Assembly (NCBI RefSeq): GCF_035650855.1
Contig: NZ_DASRGV010000114.1
Span: forward strand, 1-64,000
Direction: 5' to 3'
DNA from: Actinocrinis sp035650855
GTDB lineage: Bacteria > Actinomycetota > Actinomycetes > Streptomycetales > Catenulisporaceae
DNA: 64,000 nt
Shown here: positions 42,867 through 51,905 of the stretch, one piece after another
Position numbering within the stretch: position 1 is the first letter of the stretch
Layout of the letters: every line of letters starts with the position of its first letter
Notes under the pieces: generated by a model
Database searches by the model: none
What the model saw: the letters and a program-made list of their open reading frames with translations, nothing else
Told to the model about the DNA's origin: nothing
Position numbers and translations under genes: made by a program

Positions 42867-44681
42867 TCACCCTTCCTCGGTGTACAGCGCCTCCACGTCG
42901 CCGGCGAACTGCGTCAGGACGTGTTGCCGCCGCGTTTTCTGAGTCGGCGTCAATTGGTCGCCGACCGTGAAGTACCCCGGCACGATGCGGAAGCGCTTGA
43001 TCTGTTCGGGGCGGGAGACTTCCCCGTTCACCTCGTCGATCGCGCCCTGCACCGCCTCGCGCAGCGCGGGGTCCTCGTTCAGGTCCGCCACGGTGGCCGA
43101 GGGCGACAGGTGGTGCTCCGCCTTCCATTCCTCGAAGGACTGCGGGTCGAGCGCGACCAGCGCCGTGATGTACGGTCGCCGGTCACCCACGACGACGCAC
43201 TGCTCGATCAGCCAGTGCGCGGCCAGCCGGTCCTCCAGGAAGGCGGGGGCGACGTTCTTGCCCGACGCGGTCACGATCAGGTCCTTCTTGCGCCCGATCA
43301 CCGAGAGGTATCCGTCGTTCAGCTCGCCGAGGTCGCCGGTGTGCAGCCATCCGTCCGCGTCCAGCGCCTCGGCCGTGGCCCGCGGGTTGTTCCAGTAGCC
43401 GCGGAACACCGCCGGGCCTTTGACCAGAACCTCCCCGTCCGGGTTGATCCGCACGGTGTTACCCGGCAGCGGACGGCCGACGGTGCCGACCCGCAGCGCG
43501 GCGGGCAGGCTCAGGGTGACTGCGGCGGCCGTCTCGGTCAGGCCCCAGCCGTCGAGCACGTTCACTCCGACGCCGCGCATGAAGTGCCCGAGCCGGGCAT
43601 CCAGCGGAGCGCCGCCGCTGGCGGCGTACCGCAGCTGTCCGCCGAACGCGGCGCGCAGCCGCGCGTACAGGAGCCGGTCGAACAGGGCCCGCCGCATCCG
43701 CAGCCGCCAAGACGGCGATCCGTCGGCCAGTGCGCGGCTGTACGCCACGGCCGTCTCCGCCGCGGCGTGGAACAGGCGCGCCCGGCCGGACTGCTGCGCC
43801 CTGCGCTCGGCGCGGTTGTAGACCTTCTCCAGGACCCGCGGCACGACCAAGGTCACCTCGGGCCGGAATCCGGCCAGCTCCCGCGGCAGGTCGTCCAGAT
43901 CACTGGTGAAGCCGATCCGCATACCCGCCCGCACTCCGGCCAGGGTCGCGACGCGGGCCAGCACGTGCGCGAGCGGCAGGAACACAAGCATCGACGAGTC
44001 CTCCACGAGCACGAGGTCGGCGATGCCCTCGGCCTCGAGCACACTGCTGACTTCCGCCACGAGGTTGCTGTGCGTCAGCACGCAGCCCTTCGGCTGGCCT
44101 GTCGTGCCCGAGGTGTAGACGATCGTCGCCGGGGAGTCCGCCGTCGCGGACCGCCTGCGGCGTTCGACCTCGTCGCGGGTTATCGCCGCGCCGGAGGAGG
44201 AGAGCGCGGCGAATCCGGCGTCGTCCACCGTCCACATGCGGTCGGCGAGCGATCCGCAGGCCGCTGCGACCTCTGTGCCCAGCTGGCCGCCCTTGACGAA
44301 CACGCCGGTCGCGCCGGAGTCGGTGAGTATGCCGGCGATCTGCGCCGGCGCGGCGGTGGGATAGGCGGGCACCGTGACGGCTCCAGCCGCCCAGATCGCG
44401 TAATCGCACACGACCCACTCGTAGCTGGTATCCGCTATCAGCCCGATGCGATCACCGGCCTGAACGCCGGACGCGATCAAACCGGCGGCCACGGCGAGCA
44501 CTTGATCGACGAACTCGCGCGCGGTCACGGACCGCCAGCCGGCGCCGGCCTTCCGCGCGAACGAGAGGTGGTCGGGGCGCTGCGCGGCCCAGTCGAAGAT
44601 GTCGTCCGACGTGTTGCGCGCCGGCCCGACGGTGAACCGCGCCGGCGTGGACGACTGTAGATTCAGTGATGAGACGGCCAC
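42867..44681 (-). CDS. Long-chain fatty acid-CoA ligase, FadD15-type
   Basis: A 604-residue AMP-forming acyl-CoA synthetase. Motifs in order: YTSGTTGQPKG (ATP loop), DGWGLTE, TGDLGEL and RKKDLIVTASGKNVAP, and the C-terminal domain with the adenylation lysine region TPTQKTRRQ. It activates fatty acids as acyl-CoA in the cytoplasm. The GTG at 44681 gives the usual length; the reading frame continues upstream into the promoter region. It is divergent from an acyltransferase gene, and the gap has DosR-like sites. A role in lipid storage or reuse during stress is plausible. Confidence 0.88.
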   Translation of the reverse strand: MAVSSLNLQSSTPARFTVGPARNTSDDIFDWAAQRPDHLSFARKAGAGWRSVTAREFVDQVLAVAAGLIASGVQAGDRIGLIADTSYEWVVCDYAIWAAGAVTVPAYPTAAPAQIAGILTDSGATGVFVKGGQLGTEVAAACGSLADRMWTVDDAGFAALSSSGAAITRDEVERRRRSATADSPATIVYTSGTTGQPKGCVLTHSNLVAEVSSVLEAEGIADLVLVEDSSMLVFLPLAHVLARVATLAGVRAGMRIGFTSDLDDLPRELAGFRPEVTLVVPRVLEKVYNRAERRAQQSGRARLFHAAAETAVAYSRALADGSPSWRLRMRRALFDRLLYARLRAAFGGQLRYAASGGAPLDARLGHFMRGVGVNVLDGWGLTETAAAVTLSLPAALRVGTVGRPLPGNTVRINPDGEVLVKGPAVFRGYWNNPRATAEALDADGWLHTGDLGELNDGYLSVIGRKKDLIVTASGKNVAPAFLEDRLAAHWLIEQCVVVGDRRPYITALVALDPQSFEEWKAEHHLSPSATVADLNEDPALREAVQGAIDEVNGEVSRPEQIKRFRIVPGYFTVGDQLTPTQKTRRQHVLTQFAGDVEALYTEEG

Positions 44682-44716
44682 GCTTCCAGCGTCCTGCGCC
44701 CGGCTCCGGGCGGCAC

Positions 44717-44753
44717 GGGTCTTAGTTCGCCATCCGCGCGGGTCATTCGTCCC
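44717..44753. promoter_or_regulatory. Pair of DosR-like boxes between FadD and acyltransferase genes
   Basis: GGGTCATTCGTCCC (44740-44753) fits GGGNC-N4-GNCCC exactly; GGGTCTTAGTTCGC (44717-44730) is a weaker copy 23 bp away, about two helical turns. The pair lies midway in the divergent promoter region. Confidence 0.5.
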
Positions 44754-44814
44754 GAGGCGCCAGGGCGCCGCGGCGGGTCCGCGGCTTACCGGCGAGGGAG
44801 TTGCAGGTCGCGGC

Positions 44815-46107
44815 ATGGTGCGCAATCGCTACGCGGACCTCCTGCGGGTCGGGGCCATCGGCGGTGTCGTCTACGGCCATTGGCTCCTGATCTCGGTCAT
44901 CTACCGGGACGGGCGGCTCTCGGGCCTGGACGCCGTCGACTACGTCAGCTGGGGACGCTGGGTCACCTGGCTGTTCCAGGTGATGCCGGTGTTCTTCCTG
45001 GTGGGCGGATTCGTCAACGCGCAGTCCTGGAGCTTCCATCACGAGCGCGGCGAGGCCTGGACGCGGTGGGTGCGCGAGCGCGCCCTGCGGTTGCTGTGGC
45101 CCACGGCGGCCTTCGTCGTGGTGGCCATTCTCGCCGTGATGGCCGCCGAGGCCGCGCACGTGCCGTCGGCGGAGCTCGCGGAGTCGGCCTGGCTGGTCGC
45201 GCTCCAGCTGTGGTTCCTGCCGGCCTACCTGACGCTGATCGCGCTCACGCCGGTCATGTTGGCGCTGCATCGGCGCTGGGGCTTGGCAGCGCCCTGCGTC
45301 ATGGCCGTGGCGGCCGGGTCGGTCAGTGTGGTCCTGACGGGGCGGCATCCTCCCGCAATCGGGTATGCCAACTACTTGTTCGTGTGGGGCTCGATCCATC
45401 AGTGGGGGTTCGCCTGGCAGGACCGGAGCCTCACCACGCCGCGGTGGCGCCTGTACGCGCTGACGGCGGCCGGGGCCGCGCTGCTGACCGCGCTGGTCGT
45501 CTCGCGGGCCTTCAAGGTGGACATGGTCGGCTCCGGGAACACGAACCCGCCGTCGATCGCGCTGCTCGCGTTCGCCGCGGCACAGTGCGGCCTCGTGTTG
45601 CTGGCCGAGCCGTGGATGTCCCGCGTCCTCGCCGTCCGGGTGCGAATGTGGCACGCGGTAAGGCGCCTCAACAGCACGGTTATGACGGTGTACCTGTGGC
45701 ATTTCGTGCCGGCAATCGTCATCGCAGTGGCCTTCTATCCCACGAAGGTCATGCCGCAGCCGCCGATCGGCAGCGCGCGGTGGTGGGAGCTGCGGCCGGT
45801 GTGGTGGGCGCTGCTGACCGTGGTGCTCGTGCCGCTGGTTGCCGCGGTGACGTGGGCAGAACGTCCGATGCTGCGTCTTCCCTCTGGCCTCGGCTCGCCT
45901 GGGCGCTGGTCGCCGCTCCTGCTGCCGGCAGGGCTGATCGCAGCCTCGGTGGCACTGGCCCGACTGGCCATCGGCGGGTTCGCGCCCGCGGGACACGTGC
46001 CCGTGTGGACCCTGCTCTTAGGCGCTCTCGGGCTTGTGGCGACGCTGTTCAGCGGCCGCGCCACCGGCGAGCTGGAAGCTCGATCCGATCCGGGTTCAAC
46101 GCCTTGA
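44815..46107 (+). CDS. Acyltransferase family 3 membrane protein
   Basis: A 430-residue polytopic protein (about ten to twelve hydrophobic segments) of the OafA/acyltransferase-3 superfamily. The N-terminus has the expected YADLLRVGAIGGVVYGHW region with the conserved His near residue 22, and the FFLVGGFVN segment. It would transfer an acyl group to a sugar or lipid at the membrane. The ATG at 44815 starts right before the first conserved segment. It is divergent from the acyl-CoA ligase and may use its products. Confidence 0.83.
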   Translation: MVRNRYADLLRVGAIGGVVYGHWLLISVIYRDGRLSGLDAVDYVSWGRWVTWLFQVMPVFFLVGGFVNAQSWSFHHERGEAWTRWVRERALRLLWPTAAFVVVAILAVMAAEAAHVPSAELAESAWLVALQLWFLPAYLTLIALTPVMLALHRRWGLAAPCVMAVAAGSVSVVLTGRHPPAIGYANYLFVWGSIHQWGFAWQDRSLTTPRWRLYALTAAGAALLTALVVSRAFKVDMVGSGNTNPPSIALLAFAAAQCGLVLLAEPWMSRVLAVRVRMWHAVRRLNSTVMTVYLWHFVPAIVIAVAFYPTKVMPQPPIGSARWWELRPVWWALLTVVLVPLVAAVTWAERPMLRLPSGLGSPGRWSPLLLPAGLIAASVALARLAIGGFAPAGHVPVWTLLLGALGLVATLFSGRATGELEARSDPGSTP

Positions 46108-46467
46108 CGCCACCGAGCCGTTGCCCGCCCTGGCTGCGCCGAGGTCCGCGGCGGCGGTGACGGCTTGGCGCGCGTCGCCGTGGGCGCCGAGGTACACGGT
46201 GATCCCCATCGTGCGCAGCATCCGCATCATGCCGGGCCCCATGTGCTCGGCCACCACGGCGCCGACGTGCTGCTCGCGCACGAACCGCGCCACGCGTGCG
46301 TGGTGCGCGCCCTCGCTGCCGGTGTCGTGCAGGGCATCCCAGCACACCTCGTGTTCCCACCAGCCGGTGATCTCGCCGTCGTCGATGTCCGCGACCGCGA
46401 CTTGGTGGGCCCGGCCCCAGCGCCCGTCGACCAGGTCATCTCCGGTGATGGGAACACAGATCCTCAT
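46096..46467 (-). CDS. NifX/NifB-family iron-molybdenum cofactor-binding-like protein
   Basis: A 123-residue protein of the dinitrogenase iron-molybdenum-cofactor (NifX/NafY) fold: MRICVPITGDDLVDGRWGRAHQVAVADIDDGEI at the N-terminus and HVGAVVAEHMGPGMMRMLRTMGITVYLG in the middle. No nitrogenase gene is near. Such orphans occur in actinobacterial dormancy clusters; a metal or cluster-binding role is possible. It is 12 bp downstream of the Ddn-like gene, so the two are cotranscribed. Its last 12 bp overlap the end of the acyltransferase gene. Confidence 0.85.
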   Translation of the reverse strand: MRICVPITGDDLVDGRWGRAHQVAVADIDDGEITGWWEHEVCWDALHDTGSEGAHHARVARFVREQHVGAVVAEHMGPGMMRMLRTMGITVYLGAHGDARQAVTAAADLGAARAGNGSVASRR

Positions 46468-46479
46468 CGCACACCCTCC

Positions 46480-47082
46480 TCAAGCGACGGGCTGATCGGC
46501 CCTGACCAGGTGGAAGACGGGATGCAGCGCGGCTTCGGCGCTGAAGTCCTCGACCGGGGAGTCCGGCCGGGCGCGGAAGTACGGCTGCGTGACCTTGGCG
46601 ATGCGGACGTAGTGCTTGAGGACGTATCCGGCCTGCTGCGCCGGCAGTTCGCGCACCTCGTACACGCGGGTCGTGCGGCCGCGGGTCAATTCGACCTTCC
46701 CGGCGGCACGCGCGTTGTGCACCCAGGAGACCGGTCCGTACGGAGCGACCAGCCAGCGCTGCCCGTTGAGCACGACCAGCGTCACCGGGTTCCTGCGCGG
46801 GCGGCCGGTCTTGCGGCCCCGGGTCGTGAGCAGGTAGGTGTGCGGGATCAGGCCTGTGCGCGCGAGGACGCTGGTGAACGCGTTCTCCACGTGGCGCAGG
46901 CGGCCGGGCTGGTACCGGCGGGTCGGCCACACCTGGTCGCCTCGCGGCGGAGTGTTCTGGGAATCCGCCTGGGCTTCAGGCGCGTGCCCGTTGGCGGCCT
47001 GGTCGACGTCCGGACCCGGCTCGCTCTGCTCCAGGCTGCTCTGCTCTGAGATCCCCTTTTCCGACGTGCTCTGATCGGACAC
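46480..47082 (-). CDS. Deazaflavin (F420)-dependent nitroreductase family protein, Ddn-like
   Basis: A 200-residue split-barrel protein. The first 55 residues are acidic and probably disordered. The core has the family motif TTRGRKTGRPRRNPV (F420 phosphate binding, about 85-100) followed by NGQRWLVAPYG and VHNARAAGKVEL. In Mycobacterium tuberculosis Ddn reduces quinones and nitroimidazoles with F420H2, protecting against oxidative stress. The GTG start has GAGG upstream. It leads a two-gene operon with the NifX-like protein and has a DosR-like site upstream. Confidence 0.87.
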   Translation of the reverse strand: MSDQSTSEKGISEQSSLEQSEPGPDVDQAANGHAPEAQADSQNTPPRGDQVWPTRRYQPGRLRHVENAFTSVLARTGLIPHTYLLTTRGRKTGRPRRNPVTLVVLNGQRWLVAPYGPVSWVHNARAAGKVELTRGRTTRVYEVRELPAQQAGYVLKHYVRIAKVTQPYFRARPDSPVEDFSAEAALHPVFHLVRADQPVA

Positions 47083-47144
47083 TGCGATCGCCTCATTCCC
47101 TCATGCCCTGCCGCCAGGCTCGCACTGGGCGCAGCCCGGCCCCA

Positions 47145-47158
47145 GGGCATAAGGACCC
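47145..47158. promoter_or_regulatory. DosR-like box before the Ddn-like operon
   Basis: GGGCATAAGGACCC differs from GGGNC-N4-GNCCC at one base and lies 63 bp upstream of the Ddn-like start on the minus strand. Confidence 0.35.
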
Positions 47159-47211
47159 GGATCCAGCCGGCCGAACCGCGTCATCGAAGGTCACGCCTGT
47201 GCGGCGGGCGG

Positions 47212-47469
47212 TCAGGCCTTCGGCTCGACCGGCGGCTCGCCAGGCTCGACGGGCTCGGCTGCCGGCGTGTCCGGCTCGGTCTCCGGCGGAGTCTGCGCCT
47301 TCGGCGCGCTCGCCTTCTGCGGCGCTTGCGGGCTTCTGACGTAGAGGCCGCGCAGGTAGCGCAGCATGGCGTTGTACCGCGTATCGGTGCCTGAGTGTCC
47401 GGTGCTGCTGACGGTCTCCCGGCGGGCTTCTGCGCCAGCTCGGTGGCTTTCGGCTGAGGTGCCGTTCAC
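47212..47469 (-). CDS. Small protein coupled to the ATPase operon, unknown
   Basis: An 85-residue protein. The middle has a short amphipathic segment (YNAMLRYLRGLYV) and the C-terminal 35 residues are Pro/Glu-rich and probably disordered. The GTG start has GGGAGG upstream and overlaps the stop codon of ATPase subunit D by four bases (GTGA), so it is the tenth gene of the operon. No homologue is recognised. Position suggests an accessory or inhibitory factor of the ATPase. Confidence 0.65.
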   Translation of the reverse strand: MNGTSAESHRAGAEARRETVSSTGHSGTDTRYNAMLRYLRGLYVRSPQAPQKASAPKAQTPPETEPDTPAAEPVEPGEPPVEPKA

Positions 47470-48149
47470 GGTGCCCGCCTCCCTTCTCGGTCCCGGTGGA
47501 TCACAGCATCCCGCGCCGGACCGGCCGTGACCAGGGCCGTTCGGCCCGTCATCGCCAGCAGGCGGCGCCTGGTCCCGTCCTCGAAATCGCCTTGTTCGAG
47601 GGTGAACTCGATCCGCGCGAGCGCGTCGTTCAGCTGCGGAATCCAGTGGCGCCGCAGAATCCGGATCTGGCGTCGGGTGGCGATGACCGCGGCGTCGAGC
47701 GCCCGCACGGCGGCGAGCGTGACCGCGGCGCGGCAGGCGGCTTCGGCGGCACGCGCGTATGCCGGACGGGCGCAAATCAAGGCCGCACTGCCCGGATCGG
47801 ACGCAGCTGCCGTTTCCGAGGGCGTTGTGAAAGAAGCCTCGGCGGGGAGCTTGACGCCCATCGACAACGTCTCTCGGATGACGACCCCGGCCGTGCCGGA
47901 GGGCCGAGTCCCGCGCAGGCCGTCGTGGCCGGACGCCGCGAGGGCCCGAGCCAGCCAGGCGTCCGCCTGCGCCGCCGCCTCATGCCAGGCAGTCAGCGCG
48001 TCCTGCGCGGCGCGCGTCCTGACTTGCTGCTCCTCCAGCAGCACGTGCAGTTTGCGCTCGAGCAGTTCGGCGCCGCGCGTCGCGGACGCGAGCCGCCGGC
48101 GCAGCCGAAGCCGACCGGCTCGGCCCGGAGGCACGCGCACCCCGGTCAT
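47466..48149 (-). CDS. atpD: A/V-type ATPase subunit D (central stalk)
   Basis: A 227-residue central-shaft subunit. The N-terminal helix (RAGRLRLRRRLASATRGAELLERKLHVL) and the C-terminal helix (RILRRHWIPQLNDALARIEFTLEQGDFED) match the long coiled coil of subunit D. It rotates inside the A3B3 ring. Its ATG overlaps the subunit B stop by four bases, and its stop overlaps the following small gene. Confidence 0.87.
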   Translation of the reverse strand: MTGVRVPPGRAGRLRLRRRLASATRGAELLERKLHVLLEEQQVRTRAAQDALTAWHEAAAQADAWLARALAASGHDGLRGTRPSGTAGVVIRETLSMGVKLPAEASFTTPSETAAASDPGSAALICARPAYARAAEAACRAAVTLAAVRALDAAVIATRRQIRILRRHWIPQLNDALARIEFTLEQGDFEDGTRRRLLAMTGRTALVTAGPARDAVIHRDREGRRAP

Positions 48150-49570
48150 GACGATCGCCGCCCCGGCTGGGCCGTGGCTGCGCAGTCGATGCCGAGCAGC
48201 TCATCGGACAGCATGGTCAGCTCGCTGCGCGGCAGGGCGAGGGCGACATCGCGGCACCGTTCGAGGATGTCTTGGAGCGTCCGGTTCTCGCGAGGACCCT
48301 GATCGATGAGGGTGCGGTCGAACTCCTCCTCGAAGGTCAGGTAGCGCCGGTCGGTTTCGCCGAGCGTGTCGGCGCCGATCAGGTCGGCCAGGTCGCGCAC
48401 CTGGCGGGCGCGGGAAAGGGAGGCGAGCAGCTGCGCGGCGAGCGGACGGTGCTCCGGCTCCGTGCGGCCAGGGCCGGCGCCGTCACGCATGAGGCGGGAA
48501 AGGGAGGCCAGCGGGTCGACCGGGGGGTAGATGCCGCGCGCCGCGGCCTGCGCGGACAGCACGATCTGTCCCTCGGTGATGTAGCCGGTCAAGTCAGGCA
48601 CAGGGTGGGTGATGTCGCCTCCCGGCATGGTCAGCACCGGCAGGACGGTGACCGATCCGGGCCGGCCGCGAATCCGGCCGCAGCGTTCATAGAGGGATGC
48701 GAGATCGCTGTACAGGTAGCCGGGATACGCCCGACGCGCGGGAATCTCGCCGCGCGCCGCGGACACCTCGCGCAGCGCTTCGGCATAGCTCGTCATATCG
48801 GCGAGGATGACCAGCACGTGGCGGCCGCCGACGAAGGCCAGGTTCTCCGCGATCGTCAACGCGATGCGCGGAGTCATGATGCGCTCAAGCACCGGGGCGT
48901 CAGAGGTGTTGATCAGCAGAGTGAGTTCGCCCGCGGCCGCGCGTTCCTCCAACGCGCCGCGAACGAACTGCGCGTCGGCGTGGGTGAGGTCCATGCCCGC
49001 GAACACGACGCAGAAGGGCTGCGATCCGGCGGTGGCCTGGGCGGCGATCTGGGTGGCGAGCTCGAGATGCGGCAGGCCCGGCAGCGAGAAGATCGGCAGC
49101 TTCTGGCCGCGCACCAGCGTGGTGAGCGCGTCGATCACGCCGATGCCGGTGAGTACCGGCTCGCACGGCGGCTCGCGGTGCACGGGGTTGATCGGGCGGC
49201 CGTTCACGGGCGCGGTAGCCGGTCCGAAGACCGGCGGTCCACCGTCGACCGGTGTGCCTCGTCCGTCGCAGATGCGCCCCAGCCAGCGCGGGCCGACCGG
49301 GATGCGCAGCGGCGTGCCCTCGAAAGCGGCGCGCGTGGCCGCCGGGTTGAGTCCGGCGGTGCCTTCCAGCACCTGGACGACGGCCAGGTCGCGATCGACC
49401 TCGACGACCACGCCGTGCCGCTGCTCGCCTTCGTCGGTGGTGATGCGCACGTATTCGTCGAATCCGACCCCTTGCACGTCGCGAACGACCATCAGCGGTC
49501 CGCGCAGGGAGCCGATCGACGTGTATTCGGGCTCTGGCAAGCTCGTCCCTGCCGCGCTCTCGTTCGTCAT
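48146..49570 (-). CDS. atpB: A/V-type ATPase subunit B (regulatory nucleotide subunit)
   Basis: A 474-residue non-catalytic subunit. Marks include SGRGTPVDGG-like RICDGRGTPVDGGPP, TGIGVIDALTTLVRGQKLPIFS (about 141-162), FAGMDLTHADAQF, LADMTSYAEALREVSAARGEIPARRAYPGYLYSDLA and QIVLS. As in other B subunits there is no full Walker A motif. It alternates with subunit A in the A3B3 head. The ATG overlaps the subunit A stop by four bases. Confidence 0.95.
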   Translation of the reverse strand: MTNESAAGTSLPEPEYTSIGSLRGPLMVVRDVQGVGFDEYVRITTDEGEQRHGVVVEVDRDLAVVQVLEGTAGLNPAATRAAFEGTPLRIPVGPRWLGRICDGRGTPVDGGPPVFGPATAPVNGRPINPVHREPPCEPVLTGIGVIDALTTLVRGQKLPIFSLPGLPHLELATQIAAQATAGSQPFCVVFAGMDLTHADAQFVRGALEERAAAGELTLLINTSDAPVLERIMTPRIALTIAENLAFVGGRHVLVILADMTSYAEALREVSAARGEIPARRAYPGYLYSDLASLYERCGRIRGRPGSVTVLPVLTMPGGDITHPVPDLTGYITEGQIVLSAQAAARGIYPPVDPLASLSRLMRDGAGPGRTEPEHRPLAAQLLASLSRARQVRDLADLIGADTLGETDRRYLTFEEEFDRTLIDQGPRENRTLQDILERCRDVALALPRSELTMLSDELLGIDCAATAQPGRRSS

Positions 49571-51390
49571 GGCGTCGTCCCCGCCTCGGTCAGCGCGTCG
49601 AGACTTGCGAGCACGGCATCGCGCCGCGCGCGGATGATCTCGATTCCATGCGGTCCGGCGTCCTCGCGGGCGCGCAACAGCGGACCGAAGTCGACGGCCT
49701 CCACCGCGGGCGCCCCGGCGACCACGGCGATGTCGTGGCAGTGGTCTGACACAGCCGACACCGCTTCGAGCAGAGCGGCGGTCTTCTCATCCGAGCTGTA
49801 GGCGTCGGCGTCGGACAGCGCGCTCTGCTGGAGCACGCCCTCACGCGCGAGCCGGCCGGCGAGCACATCCATGCGCTCGGCCGGCGGCAGCGCGCCGATG
49901 CCGACCAGATCGACCAGATCAGCCAGCCGGTCGGCGCGCGCGAGGGTGTGCACCAAGCGGTCCCGCAGCGCGGCAGGACCGGTGGCGTGGCCGACCAGGG
50001 CGGCGTCGCGGGAGAACGAGTCCGCCCAGGAGACCGCCGGGTAGTGACGCGCGTAGGCCAGGTCGCGGTCCAGCGTCCAGCGCGCCCGCACGAAGCGTTC
50101 GGTGTGCGCGGTGACCGGCTCGGCCATGTCCCCGCCCGGCGGGGAAACCGCCCCGAGCACGGTGACCGAGCCGGGGCCGGCGCCGAGGGTCTCGACCGCG
50201 CCGGCCCGCTCGTAGAACGCGGCGAGGGCGGAGGCCAGGTCGGCCGGGAAGCCCTCCTCGGCGGGCAAGGTGCCGGAACGGGAGGCGAACTCGCGCCGCG
50301 CCTCGGCCCAGCGTGAGGTCGAGTCGGCGATGACCACCGCGTCGTGGCCCATGTCGCGGAAGAACTCGGCCACACACGCCCCGACGTACACGCTGGACTC
50401 CCGCGCCATCATCGGCATGTCGGAGGTGTTGGCCACGACGACGGTGCGTTCAGCCAGCCGGCCGCCGGTGCGCGGATCTTCCAGCCGGGACAGTTCGTCG
50501 ACGACTGCCGCCATCTCGTTGCCGCGTTCCCCGCAGCCCACGTACACGATCACGTCCGCGTCGCACCACTTGGCGATCTGCTGAAGCAGCACCGTCTTAC
50601 CGGTGCCGAAGCCGCCGGGCACGGCCGCGGTCCCGCCCTTGGCGATCGGGAAGAGCAGGTCCAGGGCGCGCTGCCCGGTGTGCAGCGGCTCGGTGGCTGC
50701 CAGCCGCCGGATGAACGGACGCGGACGGCGGATCGGCCAATGCTCGGTCAATGTGACGGGCCGTCCGGCGACGCGGGCTATCACGGCGTCGGCCGGATAG
50801 TCTCCGGGCTCCGCGATCCACTCCAATCGCGGCTCAGGGTCAGGGTCCTGCGCAGGGGGAGCGAGGACGAGATATTCGACGGCCCGCGAGACGGCGAGGG
50901 TGCCCAAGCGGTGACCTGGCGGGATGAGGTCGCCCGGTTTCGCCTGGGGCGTGAAGCGCCAGGTGCGTTGATCGTGTGCTGCGCTCGTGTCTGCTGTGCC
51001 GGATTCGTCCCGTCCGAGCCACGTTCCAGCTTCGGCGAGGGGTCGCAGCAGGCCGTCGAAGATACCGCCGAGCAGGGCAGGTCCGAGGGCGGCCGACAAC
51101 GCGCGGTTTTGCGGCACCGCCTTGTCGCCGGGTGCGAGGCCGCCGGTGTATTCGTACGCTTGCACGGTCAGCAGCCCGTCCTGAACCGCCAGCACCTCAC
51201 CGGGCACGCGCGCGGGACCGAGCAGGACGAGTTCGGAGATGGCCGCACCGCCTCGCTCCAGTTCGACTTCGATCAGCGGCCCGGCGACCCGGCGGATCAC
51301 GCCGCTCGCCGTTGTTGCAGCGGCGGCGCGGTTTGCAGTGCCGTCGGCGATCGCGCTGTCGAAAGCACTGTCAGTATTCAGATCGTCCAT
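49567..51390 (-). CDS. atpA: A/V-type ATPase catalytic subunit A
   Basis: A 607-residue catalytic subunit. Walker A is GGFGTGKT (259-266), the catalytic glutamate Glu288 lies in GERGNEM, and TSDMPMMARESS, FRDMGHDAVVIADSTSRWAEA and PGEEG-like PAEEGFP segments follow. The large insertion typical of A subunits (bulge, about 110-210) is present, which separates it from F-type beta subunits. The first 28 residues are an extra Asp/Ala-rich extension. The start overlaps the end of subunit E by 13 bp. All catalytic residues are intact, so ATP hydrolysis or synthesis is expected. Confidence 0.96.
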   Translation of the reverse strand: MDDLNTDSAFDSAIADGTANRAAAATTASGVIRRVAGPLIEVELERGGAAISELVLLGPARVPGEVLAVQDGLLTVQAYEYTGGLAPGDKAVPQNRALSAALGPALLGGIFDGLLRPLAEAGTWLGRDESGTADTSAAHDQRTWRFTPQAKPGDLIPPGHRLGTLAVSRAVEYLVLAPPAQDPDPEPRLEWIAEPGDYPADAVIARVAGRPVTLTEHWPIRRPRPFIRRLAATEPLHTGQRALDLLFPIAKGGTAAVPGGFGTGKTVLLQQIAKWCDADVIVYVGCGERGNEMAAVVDELSRLEDPRTGGRLAERTVVVANTSDMPMMARESSVYVGACVAEFFRDMGHDAVVIADSTSRWAEARREFASRSGTLPAEEGFPADLASALAAFYERAGAVETLGAGPGSVTVLGAVSPPGGDMAEPVTAHTERFVRARWTLDRDLAYARHYPAVSWADSFSRDAALVGHATGPAALRDRLVHTLARADRLADLVDLVGIGALPPAERMDVLAGRLAREGVLQQSALSDADAYSSDEKTAALLEAVSAVSDHCHDIAVVAGAPAVEAVDFGPLLRAREDAGPHGIEIIRARRDAVLASLDALTEAGTTP

Positions 51391-51905
51391 AGCCGCGCGA
51401 CCTCCTCCCCGAGTCCGTCCACGGCGCGCGCGGCGATCGCCGGCAGGCTCAAATCGAGCCGGCGCCCACGGGCCGTCGCGGTCACCCCGCCACCCTCGTC
51501 GTCGACGATGACGGCCTCGGAACCGAGCGCGTCACGTGCGCGGTGCTCCAGCGCGGCTCGGACGGCCGGGTAATCCGCGCTGTCCCGCAGTGCTCGAATG
51601 CCATGCTCGATGCCGTCGCGGACCGCGTCGTAGACGGCACGCTGGGCGGCGAGGTCGAGGGCGCGCGCCTCGCGGCGGGCGGCGGTGAGCAGTTCGGCCG
51701 TATCGGCGGCGGCCAGCGCTGCGCCTCGTGCCCGCGCCTGGTCGAGGATCGTCCGGGACCGCGCCTCGGCTGCGGCGATCGTCGCGGCGGCCTCGATGCG
51801 GGCCTCGCCGACGAGCTTTTCTGCGTCGGCGCGGGCGCGCTGGAGCAAGCGATCCCGCACGGGATCCAGCGCTCGGTCGTCCTTCAGCTTCACCGGTGCG
51901 CTCAT
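51378..51905 (-). CDS. atpE: A/V-type ATPase subunit E (peripheral stalk)
   Basis: A 175-residue subunit with a long Ala/Arg-rich N-terminal helix (about 15-95) and a C-terminal globular domain, as in archaeal/bacterial subunit E. Sequence identity to the family is low, so the call rests on length, layout and its place in the operon. It forms the stator stalk with subunit G. Overlaps: 4 bp with subunit F and 13 bp with subunit A. Confidence 0.8.
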   Translation of the reverse strand: MSAPVKLKDDRALDPVRDRLLQRARADAEKLVGEARIEAAATIAAAEARSRTILDQARARGAALAAADTAELLTAARREARALDLAAQRAVYDAVRDGIEHGIRALRDSADYPAVRAALEHRARDALGSEAVIVDDEGGGVTATARGRRLDLSLPAIAARAVDGLGEEVARLWTI

